Shown here piece after piece: positions 1 to 12,079 of a stretch of DNA of 64,000 nt. The stretch is from Calliopsis andreniformis (taxonomy: Eukaryota > Arthropoda > Insecta > Hymenoptera > Andrenidae), in contig NW_027480493.1 in assembly GCF_051401765.1 (NCBI RefSeq), forward strand, positions 1,612,001 through 1,676,000. Reading direction: 5' to 3'. Within the stretch, counting starts at the first letter, position 1; the number at the start of each line of letters is the position of its first letter. The notes under the pieces are model-generated. The model ran no database searches. It was given only the letters and a program-made list of their open reading frames with translations, and was not told the origin of the DNA. Made by a program: the position numbers and the translations under genes.

Positions 1-119
1 TGAGGATTGAGGATTGAGGATTGAAGATTGAGGATTTGGTATTAAGGATTGAAGAATGAGGATTGAGGATTGAGGATTGAGTATTCAGAATTGATGTTTG
101 AGGACTGAGGATTGAGGAT

Positions 120-2930
120 TGAGGATTGAAGATTGAGTATTGAGGATTGAAGATTGAGGACTGAGGAATAAGGATTGAGGATTGAGGATGAGGGCTGAAG
201 GTTCAGGATTGAGGCTTGAGGATTGAGGACTGAGGATTGAGGATTGAGAATTGAGGATTGATGGTTGAGTATTGAGGATTGAGGATTGAGGATTGAGGAT
301 TGAGTATCGAAGATTGAGGATTGATGATTGAGGATTGAGGATTGAGGATTGAGGATTGAGGATTGAGGATTGAGTATTGAAGATTGAGAATTGAGGATTG
401 AAGGTTGAGGATTGAGGAATGAGGTTTGAGGATTGAGGACGATGGCTGATGGTTGAGGGTTGAGGTTTTAGGACTGAGGACTGAGGATTGAGGATTGAGA
501 ATTGAGGATTGAGGATTGAGGACTGAAGATTGGGGATTGGTAATTGAGGATTGAAGAATGAGGATTCAGGATTGAGGATTGATGATTGGGGATTGAAGAT
601 TGAGTATTGAGGATTGAAGATTGAGTATTGATGATTGAAGATTGAGGATTGAGGGTTGAGGGTTGAGGGTTGCGGACGAGGACTGACGGTTGAGGATTGA
701 GGTTTGAGGATTGAGGGTTGAGGACTGAGGACTGAGGATAGAGGATTGAGGATGGAGCATTGAGGATTGAAGATTGAGGACTGGGGATTGAGGACTGAAG
801 ATTGAGGATTAAGGATTGAGGATTGGTGATTGAGGATCTAGGACTGAATATTGATTATTGAGCATTAAAGATTGAGGATTGAGGATTGAGGACTGAGAAT
901 TGAGAATTGAGGATAAGGACTGAGGGTTGAGGATTGAGGTTTGAGGAATGAGGATTGAGGATTGAGGATTGATGATTGAAGATTGAGTATTGATGATTGA
1001 AGATTGAGGATTGAGGATTGAGGGTTGAGGATTGAGGTCGAGGACTGACGGTTGAGGATTGTGGTTTGAGGATTGAGGATTGAGGATTGAGTATTGAGGA
1101 TGAGGACTGGGGTTTGAGGATTGAGGTTTGAGGAATGAGGATTGAGGGTTGAGGATTGAGGACTGAGGATTGACGATTGAGGATTGAGGATTGAGGGTTT
1201 GAGGGTTGAGTGTTGAGGATTGAAGGTTGAGGATTGACGATTGAGGAAAGAGGATTGAGGATGATGGCATAGGTTTGAGGTTTGAGGTTTGAGGTTTGAG
1301 TATTGAATCCTGAGAAATCAGGATGTTCTATTGGGTATTGAGAATTGAGGATTGATGGTTTAGTATTGAGGATTCAGGATTGAGGATTGAGGATTGAGTA
1401 TTGAAGATTGAGGATTGATGGTCGAGGATTTAGAATTGAGGATTGAGGATTGAGGATTGAGGATTGAAAATTGAGTATTGAGGATTGAAGATTGAGGACT
1501 GAGGAATAAAGATTGAGGATTGAGGATGAGGGCTGAAGGTTGAGGATTGAGGCTTGAGGATTGAGGACTGAGGATTGAGGATTGAGAATTGAGGATTGAT
1601 GGTTGAGTATTGAGGATTGAGGATTGAGGATTGAGGATTGAGTATCGAAGATTGAGGATTGATGATTGAGGATTGAGGATTGAGGATTGAGGATTGAGGA
1701 TTGAGTATTGAAGATTGAGAATTGAGGATTGAATGTTGAGGATTGAGGAATGAGGTTTGAGGATTGAGGACGATGGCTGATGGTTGAGGGTTGAGGTTTT
1801 AGGACTGAGGACTGAGGATTGAGGATTGAGAATTGAGGATTGAGGATTGAGGATTGAAGATTGGGGATTGGTAATTGAGGATTGAAGAATGGGGATTCAG
1901 GATTGAGGATTGATGATTGGGGATTGAAGATTGAGTATTGAGGATTGAAGATTGAGTATTGATGATTGAAGATTGAGGATTGAGGGTTGAGGGTTCAGGG
2001 TTGCGGACGAGGACTGACGGTTGAGGATTGAGGTTTGAGGATTGAGGGTTGAGGACTGAGGACTGAGGATAGAGGATTGAGGATGGAGCATTGAGGATTG
2101 AAGATTGAGGACTGGGGATTGAGGACTGAAGATTGAGGATTAAGGATTGAGGATTGGTGACTGAGGATCTAGGACTGAATATTGATTATTGAGCATTAAA
2201 GATTGAGGATTGAGGATTGAGGACTGAGAATTGAGAATTGAGGATAAGGACTGAGGGTTGAGGATTGAGGTTTGAGGAATGAGGATTGAGGATTGAGGAT
2301 TGAGGATTGAAGATTGAGTATTGATGATTGAAGATTGAGGATTGAGGATTGAGGGTTGAGGATTGAGGTCGAGGACTGACGGTTGAGGATTGTGGTTTGA
2401 GGATTGAGGATTGAGGATTGAGTATTGAGGATGAGGACTGGGGTTTGAGGATTGAGGTTTGAGGAATGAGGATTGAGGATTGAGGATTGAGGACTGAGGA
2501 CTGACGATTGAGGATTGAGGATTGAGGGTTGAAGGTTGAGTGTTGAGGATTGAAGGTTGAGGATTGACGATTGAGGAAAGAGGATTGAGGATGATGGCAT
2601 AGGTTTGAGGTTTGAGGTTTGAGGTTTGAGTATTGAATCCTGAGAATTCAGGATGTTCTATTGGGTATTGAGAATTGAGGATTGATGGTTTAGTATTGAG
2701 GATTCAGGATTGAGGATTGAGGATTGAGTATTGAAGATTGAGGATTGATGGTTGAGGATTTAGAATTGAGGATTGAGGATTGAGGATTGAGGATTGAAAA
2801 TTGAGTATTGAGGATTGAGGATTGAGGACTGAGGAATAAAGATTGAGGATTGAGGATGAGGGCTGAGGGTTGAGGATTGAGGCTTGAGGACTGAGAACTG
2901 AGGATTGAGGATTGAGAATTGAGGATAGAG
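120..2930. repeat. Tandem units of about 1.33 kb (about 2.1 copies)
   Basis: The segment from about 120 recurs at about 1458 and partly again at about 2788. Matching landmarks are the TATCGAAG variant (305 and 1643, offset 1338), the GATGGCTGATGG motif (441 and 1772, offset 1331) and the A1 linker (1307 and 2637, offset 1330). The offset drops from 1338 to 1331 between 305 and 441, which is a loss of exactly one 7-bp monomer. The third partial copy stops matching near 2930. The A1 copy at 1307 carries a substitution (GAGAAATCAGG) that destroys its EcoRI site; the copy at 2637 is intact. Positions 1-119 belong to the same satellite, but I could not assign them to a unit. Confidence 0.85.
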
Positions 2931-5460
2931 GATTGAGGATTGAAGATTGAGGATTGGGTATTGAGGATTGAAGAATGAGGATTGAGGATTGAGGATTGAG
3001 TATTGAGGATTGAAGATTGAGTATTGAGGATTGAAGATTGAGGATTGAGGACTGAGGATTGAGGGTTGAGTATTGAGGATTGAGGATTGAGGATTAAAGA
3101 TTGACTATTGAGGATTGAAGATTGAGGATTGTGGATTGAAGATTGAGTAATGAGGATTGAAGATTGAGGATTGAGGATTGAGGATTGAGAATTGAAGATG
3201 AGGGCTGAGGGTTGAGGATTGAGGTTTGAGGACTGCGGACTGAGGATTGAGGATTGAGAATTGAGGAATGAGGATTGAGGATTGAGGATTGAAGATTGGG
3301 GATTGAGGATTGAGGGTTGTGGATTGAGGACGAGGACTGAGGGTTGAGTATTGATGTTTGAGGTCTGAGGATTGAGGATTGAGGATTGAGAATTGAGGAT
3401 TGAAGATTGAGTATTGAGGATTGAAGGTTGAGGATTGAGGGTTGAGGATTGAAGATTGAGGACTTAGTGTTGAGGGTTGAGTGATGGGAATTGATGTTTG
3501 TGGATTGAGATTTGAAGATTGAAGAATGGGGATTGAGTATTGAAAACTGTGAATTGAGGATATTCTATTGAGGATTGAGTATTGACAATTGATTGTTGAG
3601 GACTGACGGCTAAAGATTGAGGATTCAGGATTCAGGTTTCGGGATTGAGGTTTAAGGACAGAGGATTGAGGGTTGAGGATTGAGTATTGAGGATTGACGC
3701 TTGAGGATTGAAGGTTGAGGATGGAGGATTGAAAAGAGTGGACTGAGAGTTGAGGATTGAGTGTTGAGAATTGATGTTTGAGGATTGAGATTTGATTATT
3801 GAATATTGTGGATTGAGTATTGAACCATGAGAATTCAGGATACTCTATTGAGTATTAGGAATTGAGGATTGATGGTTGAGTATTGAAGATTGGTGGTTGA
3901 GGGTTGTGTGTTGAATATTGAGGATTGAGGATTGAGGATTGAGGATTGAAGATTGAGGATTGAATATTGAGTCTTGATGATTGATGATTGAGTATTGAGG
4001 ATTGAGTGTTGAGGATTGAGGACGAGGACTGACGGTTGAGGATTGAGGTTTGAGGTTTGAGGATTGAGGATTGAGGACTGAGGATTGAGGATTGAGGATT
4101 GAGCATTGAGGATTGAAGATTGAGGACTGGGGATTGAGGATTGAAGATTGACGATTGAGGATTGTGGATTGAGGATTGAGGGTTGAGAATTAAAGATTGA
4201 ATATTGATGATTGAAGATTGAGGATTGAGGATTGAGTGTTGTGGATTGAGGACGAGGACTGAGTGTTGAGAATTGATGTTTGAGGTCTGAGTATTGAGGA
4301 TTGAGGATTGAGAATTGAGGATTGAGGATTGAGGATTGAAGTTTGAGGATTGGGTATTGAGGATTGAAGAATGAGGACTGAGGATTTAGGATTGAGGATC
4401 GAGGAATGAAGATTGAGTATTGGGGATTGAAGATTGAGGATTGAGGATTGTGGATTGAGGATTGAGGATTGAGTATTCATGATTGAGGATTGAGGATTGT
4501 AGATTGAGGATTGAGGATTGATGATTAAAGATTGAGTGTTGAGGATTGAAGATTGAGGATTGATGTTTGGGGATTGAGGATTGAGGATTGAGGATTGAGG
4601 ATTGAGTATTGAAGGCTGAGGATTGATGATTGAGGATTGAGGATTGAGTATTGAGTATTGAGTATTGAGGACTGAGGGTTGAAGATTGAGGATTGATGAT
4701 TGAGGTTTAAAGATTGAGTATTGAGGATTGAAGATTGAAGATTGAGAATTGAGGATTGAGGATTGAACATTGAGGACTGAGTGTTGAGGGTTGAGTGATG
4801 AGAATTGATGTTTGTGGATAGAGATTTGAAGATTGCAGATTGAGTATTGTGTATTGTAAACTGTGAATTGAGGATACTCTATTGAGGATTGGGGATTGTC
4901 ACCTGACTGTTGAGGACTGAGGGCTGAAGATTGAAGATTCAGGATTGAGGATTCAGAATTGAGGTTTGAGGACTGAGGGTTGAGGATTGAAAATTGATTA
5001 TTGAGGATTGAGGATTGAGAATTGAGGATTGTGGATTGAGGATTGAAGATTGAGGATTGGGTTTTGAGGATTGAAGAATGAGGATTGAGGATTGAGGATT
5101 GAGGATTGAGGATTGAAGATTGAGTATTGAGGATTGAAGATTGAGGATTGAGGACTGAGGATTGAGGATTGAGTATTGAGGATTGAGGATTATGGATGGA
5201 GGATTGAGGATTGAGTATTCAGGATTGAGGATTGAGGATTGTAGATTGAGTATTGAGGATTGATGATTAAAGATTGAGTGTTGAGAATTGAAGATTGAGG
5301 ATTGATGATTGGGGATTGAGGATTGAGGATTGAGAATTGAGGATTGAGTATAGAAGGCTGAGGATTGATGATTGAGGATTGAGGATTGAGGATTGAGGAT
5401 TGAGTATTGAGGACTGAGGGTTGAAGATTGAGGATTGATGATTGAGGATTAAAGATTGAG
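1165..5460. repeat. Copy 1 of 4,880-bp-offset duplication
   Basis: This segment reappears at 6045-10340 at a constant offset of 4,880 bp. I compared landmarks throughout, including the mutated A1 (1307 and 6187), intact A1 (2637 and 7517), A3 (3831 and 8711) and the B core (4898 and 9778), and saw no difference. Both copies share the private A1 substitution, so the duplication is younger than that mutation. The match starts near 1165 and stops at 5460, where copy 1 continues GAATTGAGG and copy 2 continues GTATTGAGG. From 2931 on it holds a degenerate B block near 3581 (GACAATTGATTG), the A3 block, and a normal B block at 4898. Confidence 0.9.
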
Positions 5461-6052
5461 AATTGAGGATTGAGGATTGAGGATTGAGAATTGAAGATTG
5501 AGGATTGGGTATTGAGGATTGAACATTGAGGATTGAGGATTGAGGATCGAGGATTGCGGATTGAGGATTGAAGATTGAATATTGATGATTGAAGATTGAG
5601 GATTGAGGATTGAGGGTTGTGGATTGAGGACGAGGACTGAGTGTTGAGTATTGATGTTTGAGGTCTGATGATTGAGGATTGAGGATTGAGAATTGAGGAT
5701 TGAGGATTGAGGATTGAAGATTGAGGATTGGGTATTGAGGATTGAAGAATGAGGATCCAGGATTGAGTATTGAGGATTGAGGATTGAAGATTGAGTATTG
5801 GGGATTGAAGACTGACGATTGAGGATTTAGGATTGAGGGTTGAGGATTTAGTATTGAGAATTGAGGATTGAGGATTGAGGATTGAAGGTTGAGGATTGGG
5901 TATTGAGGACTGAGGACTGAGGATTGAGAATTGAGGATTGAGGATTGAGGATTAAAGATTGAGTATTGAGGATTGAGGATTGAGGATTGAAGTTTGAGTA
6001 CTGAGGATTGAAGATTGAGGATTGAGGATTGAGGATTGAGGATTGAGGATTG
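5461..6052. repeat. Join segment, copy of 10956-11547
   Basis: This stretch between the two 4,880-bp copies matches 10956-11547 at offset 5,495 bp, exactly 785 monomers. A shared landmark is the GATCGAGGATTGCGG variant cluster near 5545 and 11040. At its right end the sequence switches near 6052 from matching about 11547 to matching about 1172. That switch is the visible breakpoint of the tandem duplication. Confidence 0.8.
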
Positions 6053-9000
6053 ACGATTGAGGATTGAGGATTGAGGGTTTGAGGGTTGAGTGTTGAGGAT
6101 TGAAGGTTGAGGATTGACGATTGAGGAAAGAGGATTGAGGATGATGGCATAGGTTTGAGGTTTGAGGTTTGAGGTTTGAGTATTGAATCCTGAGAAATCA
6201 GGATGTTCTATTGGGTATTGAGAATTGAGGATTGATGGTTTAGTATTGAGGATTCAGGATTGAGGATTGAGGATTGAGTATTGAAGATTGAGGATTGATG
6301 GTCGAGGATTTAGAATTGAGGATTGAGGATTGAGGATTGAGGATTGAAAATTGAGTATTGAGGATTGAAGATTGAGGACTGAGGAATAAAGATTGAGGAT
6401 TGAGGATGAGGGCTGAAGGTTGAGGATTGAGGCTTGAGGATTGAGGACTGAGGATTGAGGATTGAGAATTGAGGATTGATGGTTGAGTATTGAGGATTGA
6501 GGATTGAGGATTGAGGATTGAGTATCGAAGATTGAGGATTGATGATTGAGGATTGAGGATTGAGGATTGAGGATTGAGGATTGAGTATTGAAGATTGAGA
6601 ATTGAGGATTGAATGTTGAGGATTGAGGAATGAGGTTTGAGGATTGAGGACGATGGCTGATGGTTGAGGGTTGAGGTTTTAGGACTGAGGACTGAGGATT
6701 GAGGATTGAGAATTGAGGATTGAGGATTGAGGATTGAAGATTGGGGATTGGTAATTGAGGATTGAAGAATGGGGATTCAGGATTGAGGATTGATGATTGG
6801 GGATTGAAGATTGAGTATTGAGGATTGAAGATTGAGTATTGATGATTGAAGATTGAGGATTGAGGGTTGAGGGTTCAGGGTTGCGGACGAGGACTGACGG
6901 TTGAGGATTGAGGTTTGAGGATTGAGGGTTGAGGACTGAGGACTGAGGATAGAGGATTGAGGATGGAGCATTGAGGATTGAAGATTGAGGACTGGGGATT
7001 GAGGACTGAAGATTGAGGATTAAGGATTGAGGATTGGTGACTGAGGATCTAGGACTGAATATTGATTATTGAGCATTAAAGATTGAGGATTGAGGATTGA
7101 GGACTGAGAATTGAGAATTGAGGATAAGGACTGAGGGTTGAGGATTGAGGTTTGAGGAATGAGGATTGAGGATTGAGGATTGAGGATTGAAGATTGAGTA
7201 TTGATGATTGAAGATTGAGGATTGAGGATTGAGGGTTGAGGATTGAGGTCGAGGACTGACGGTTGAGGATTGTGGTTTGAGGATTGAGGATTGAGGATTG
7301 AGTATTGAGGATGAGGACTGGGGTTTGAGGATTGAGGTTTGAGGAATGAGGATTGAGGATTGAGGATTGAGGACTGAGGACTGACGATTGAGGATTGAGG
7401 ATTGAGGGTTGAAGGTTGAGTGTTGAGGATTGAAGGTTGAGGATTGACGATTGAGGAAAGAGGATTGAGGATGATGGCATAGGTTTGAGGTTTGAGGTTT
7501 GAGGTTTGAGTATTGAATCCTGAGAATTCAGGATGTTCTATTGGGTATTGAGAATTGAGGATTGATGGTTTAGTATTGAGGATTCAGGATTGAGGATTGA
7601 GGATTGAGTATTGAAGATTGAGGATTGATGGTTGAGGATTTAGAATTGAGGATTGAGGATTGAGGATTGAGGATTGAAAATTGAGTATTGAGGATTGAGG
7701 ATTGAGGACTGAGGAATAAAGATTGAGGATTGAGGATGAGGGCTGAGGGTTGAGGATTGAGGCTTGAGGACTGAGAACTGAGGATTGAGGATTGAGAATT
7801 GAGGATAGAGGATTGAGGATTGAAGATTGAGGATTGGGTATTGAGGATTGAAGAATGAGGATTGAGGATTGAGGATTGAGTATTGAGGATTGAAGATTGA
7901 GTATTGAGGATTGAAGATTGAGGATTGAGGACTGAGGATTGAGGGTTGAGTATTGAGGATTGAGGATTGAGGATTAAAGATTGACTATTGAGGATTGAAG
8001 ATTGAGGATTGTGGATTGAAGATTGAGTAATGAGGATTGAAGATTGAGGATTGAGGATTGAGGATTGAGAATTGAAGATGAGGGCTGAGGGTTGAGGATT
8101 GAGGTTTGAGGACTGCGGACTGAGGATTGAGGATTGAGAATTGAGGAATGAGGATTGAGGATTGAGGATTGAAGATTGGGGATTGAGGATTGAGGGTTGT
8201 GGATTGAGGACGAGGACTGAGGGTTGAGTATTGATGTTTGAGGTCTGAGGATTGAGGATTGAGGATTGAGAATTGAGGATTGAAGATTGAGTATTGAGGA
8301 TTGAAGGTTGAGGATTGAGGGTTGAGGATTGAAGATTGAGGACTTAGTGTTGAGGGTTGAGTGATGGGAATTGATGTTTGTGGATTGAGATTTGAAGATT
8401 GAAGAATGGGGATTGAGTATTGAAAACTGTGAATTGAGGATATTCTATTGAGGATTGAGTATTGACAATTGATTGTTGAGGACTGACGGCTAAAGATTGA
8501 GGATTCAGGATTCAGGTTTCGGGATTGAGGTTTAAGGACAGAGGATTGAGGGTTGAGGATTGAGTATTGAGGATTGACGCTTGAGGATTGAAGGTTGAGG
8601 ATGGAGGATTGAAAAGAGTGGACTGAGAGTTGAGGATTGAGTGTTGAGAATTGATGTTTGAGGATTGAGATTTGATTATTGAATATTGTGGATTGAGTAT
8701 TGAACCATGAGAATTCAGGATACTCTATTGAGTATTAGGAATTGAGGATTGATGGTTGAGTATTGAAGATTGGTGGTTGAGGGTTGTGTGTTGAATATTG
8801 AGGATTGAGGATTGAGGATTGAGGATTGAAGATTGAGGATTGAATATTGAGTCTTGATGATTGATGATTGAGTATTGAGGATTGAGTGTTGAGGATTGAG
8901 GACGAGGACTGACGGTTGAGGATTGAGGTTTGAGGTTTGAGGATTGAGGATTGAGGACTGAGGATTGAGGATTGAGGATTGAGCATTGAGGATTGAAGAT

Positions 9001-10340
9001 TGAGGACTGGGGATTGAGGATTGAAGATTGACGATTGAGGATTGTGGATTGAGGATTGAGGGTTGAGAATTAAAGATTGAATATTGATGATTGAAGATTG
9101 AGGATTGAGGATTGAGTGTTGTGGATTGAGGACGAGGACTGAGTGTTGAGAATTGATGTTTGAGGTCTGAGTATTGAGGATTGAGGATTGAGAATTGAGG
9201 ATTGAGGATTGAGGATTGAAGTTTGAGGATTGGGTATTGAGGATTGAAGAATGAGGACTGAGGATTTAGGATTGAGGATCGAGGAATGAAGATTGAGTAT
9301 TGGGGATTGAAGATTGAGGATTGAGGATTGTGGATTGAGGATTGAGGATTGAGTATTCATGATTGAGGATTGAGGATTGTAGATTGAGGATTGAGGATTG
9401 ATGATTAAAGATTGAGTGTTGAGGATTGAAGATTGAGGATTGATGTTTGGGGATTGAGGATTGAGGATTGAGGATTGAGGATTGAGTATTGAAGGCTGAG
9501 GATTGATGATTGAGGATTGAGGATTGAGTATTGAGTATTGAGTATTGAGGACTGAGGGTTGAAGATTGAGGATTGATGATTGAGGTTTAAAGATTGAGTA
9601 TTGAGGATTGAAGATTGAAGATTGAGAATTGAGGATTGAGGATTGAACATTGAGGACTGAGTGTTGAGGGTTGAGTGATGAGAATTGATGTTTGTGGATA
9701 GAGATTTGAAGATTGCAGATTGAGTATTGTGTATTGTAAACTGTGAATTGAGGATACTCTATTGAGGATTGGGGATTGTCACCTGACTGTTGAGGACTGA
9801 GGGCTGAAGATTGAAGATTCAGGATTGAGGATTCAGAATTGAGGTTTGAGGACTGAGGGTTGAGGATTGAAAATTGATTATTGAGGATTGAGGATTGAGA
9901 ATTGAGGATTGTGGATTGAGGATTGAAGATTGAGGATTGGGTTTTGAGGATTGAAGAATGAGGATTGAGGATTGAGGATTGAGGATTGAGGATTGAAGAT
10001 TGAGTATTGAGGATTGAAGATTGAGGATTGAGGACTGAGGATTGAGGATTGAGTATTGAGGATTGAGGATTATGGATGGAGGATTGAGGATTGAGTATTC
10101 AGGATTGAGGATTGAGGATTGTAGATTGAGTATTGAGGATTGATGATTAAAGATTGAGTGTTGAGAATTGAAGATTGAGGATTGATGATTGGGGATTGAG
10201 GATTGAGGATTGAGAATTGAGGATTGAGTATAGAAGGCTGAGGATTGATGATTGAGGATTGAGGATTGAGGATTGAGGATTGAGTATTGAGGACTGAGGG
10301 TTGAAGATTGAGGATTGATGATTGAGGATTAAAGATTGAG
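6053..10340. repeat. Copy 2 of 4,880-bp-offset duplication
   Basis: This is the second copy of 1165-5460, carrying the same private variants: the broken A1 at 6187, intact A1 at 7517, A3 at 8711 and B at 9778. It ends near 10340, after which the array continues as canonical higher-order material that matches 25059 onward. Confidence 0.9.
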
Positions 10341-12079
10341 TATTGAGGATTGAAGATTGAGAATTGAGGATTGAGGATTGAAGATTGAGGACTGAGTGTT
10401 GAGGGTTGAGTGATGAGAATTGATGTTTGTGGATAGAGATTTGAAGATAGCAGATTGAGTATTGTGTATTGTAAGCTGTGAATTGAGGATATTTTATTGA
10501 GGATTGAGGATTGTCACCTGATTGTTGAGGACTGAGGGCTGAAGATTGAGGATTCAGGATTGAGGATTCAGAATTGAGGTTTGAGGACTGAGGATTGAGG
10601 ATTGAAGATTGATTATTGAGGATTGAGGATTGAGAATTGAGGATTGTGGATTGAGGATTGAAGATTGAGGATTGGGTCTTGAGGATTGAAGAATGAGGAT
10701 TGAGGATTGAGGATTGAGGATTGAGGATTGAAGATTGAGTATTGAGGATTGAAGATTGAGGATTGAAGACTGAGGATTGAGGATTGAGTGTTGAGGATTG
10801 AGGATTGAGGATTAAAGATTGAATATTGAGGATTGAAGATTGAGGATTGTGGATTGAAGATTGAGTATTGAGGATTGAGGGTTGAGGATTGAGGATTGAA
10901 GATTGAGAATTGACGATGAGGTTTGAGGACTGAGGACTGAGGATTGAGGATTGAGAATTGAGGATTGAGGATTGAGGATTGAGAATTGAAGATTGAGGAT
11001 TGGGTATTGAGGATTGAACATTGAGGATTGAGGATTGAGGATCGAGGATTGCGGATTGAGGATTGAAGATTGAATATTGATGATTGAAGATTGAGGATTG
11101 AGGATTGAGGGTTGTGGATTGAGGACGAGGACTGAGTGTTGAGTATTGATGTTTGAGGTCTGATGATTGAGGATTGAGGATTGAGAATTGAGGATTGAGG
11201 ATTGAGGATTGAAGATTGAGGATTGGGTATTGAGGATTGAAGAATGAGGATCCAGGATTGAGTATTGAGGATTGAGGATTGAAGATTGAGTATTGGGGAT
11301 TGAAGACTGACGATTGAGGATTTAGGATTGAGGGTTGAGGATTTAGTATTGAGAATTGAGGATTGAGGATTGAGGATTGAAGGTTGAGGATTGGGTATTG
11401 AGGACTGAGGACTGAGGATTGAGAATTGAGGATTGAGGATTGAGGATTAAAGATTGAGTATTGAGGATTGAGGATTGAGGATTGAAGTTTGAGTACTGAG
11501 GATTGAAGATTGAGGATTGAGGATTGAGGATTGAGGATTGAGGATTGAAGATTGAGGATTGGGGACTGAGTGTTGAGGGTTGAGTAATGAGAATTGATGT
11601 TTGTGGATGGAGATTTGAAGATTGAAGATTGAGGATTGAGTATTGAAAGCTGAGAATTCAGGATATTCTATTGGGTATTGAGAATTTTGGATTGATGGTT
11701 GAGTATTGAGGATTGATGGTTGAGTGTGGTGTGTTGAATATTGAGGATTGGCGGATTGAGTATTGAAGATTGAGGACTGAGGACTGAGGATTGAGTATTG
11801 AGGATTGAGGATACAGTATTGAGGATTGAGGATTTAAGAGTATTGATGAGTGAAGATTGCGGATTTATTATTGAGGGTTTAGGTTTGAGGACGAGGACTT
11901 AGGGATGTGGATTGAGGTTTGAGGACAGAAGATTGAGGATTGAGGATTGAGAATTGATAATTGAAGATTGAGGATTGAAAATTTAGGATTGGGTATTGAG
12001 GATTGAGGATTGGGGATTGAGGATTTAGTATTGGAGGTTGATTATTTAGGATTGAAGATAGAGGGTTGAGGATTGAGGT
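10341..12079. repeat. Canonical higher-order segment with B and A2 blocks
   Basis: It matches 25059-26797 at offset 14,718 bp, checked at the TTGGGGATTGAAGACTGACG variant run (11292 and 26010) and the A2 EcoRI site (11654 and 26372). It holds a B core at 10513, the GATCGAGGATTGCGG cluster near 11040, A2 near 11647, and the AAGAGTATTGATGAG run near 11836, which occurs about once per 5-kb unit. In this window this is the leftmost A2. Confidence 0.85.

Noticed and set aside
2637..2654. A1 inverted repeat as a transcription terminator
   Set aside because: There is no T-tract after the arms, no gene upstream, and the element recurs as part of the satellite unit.
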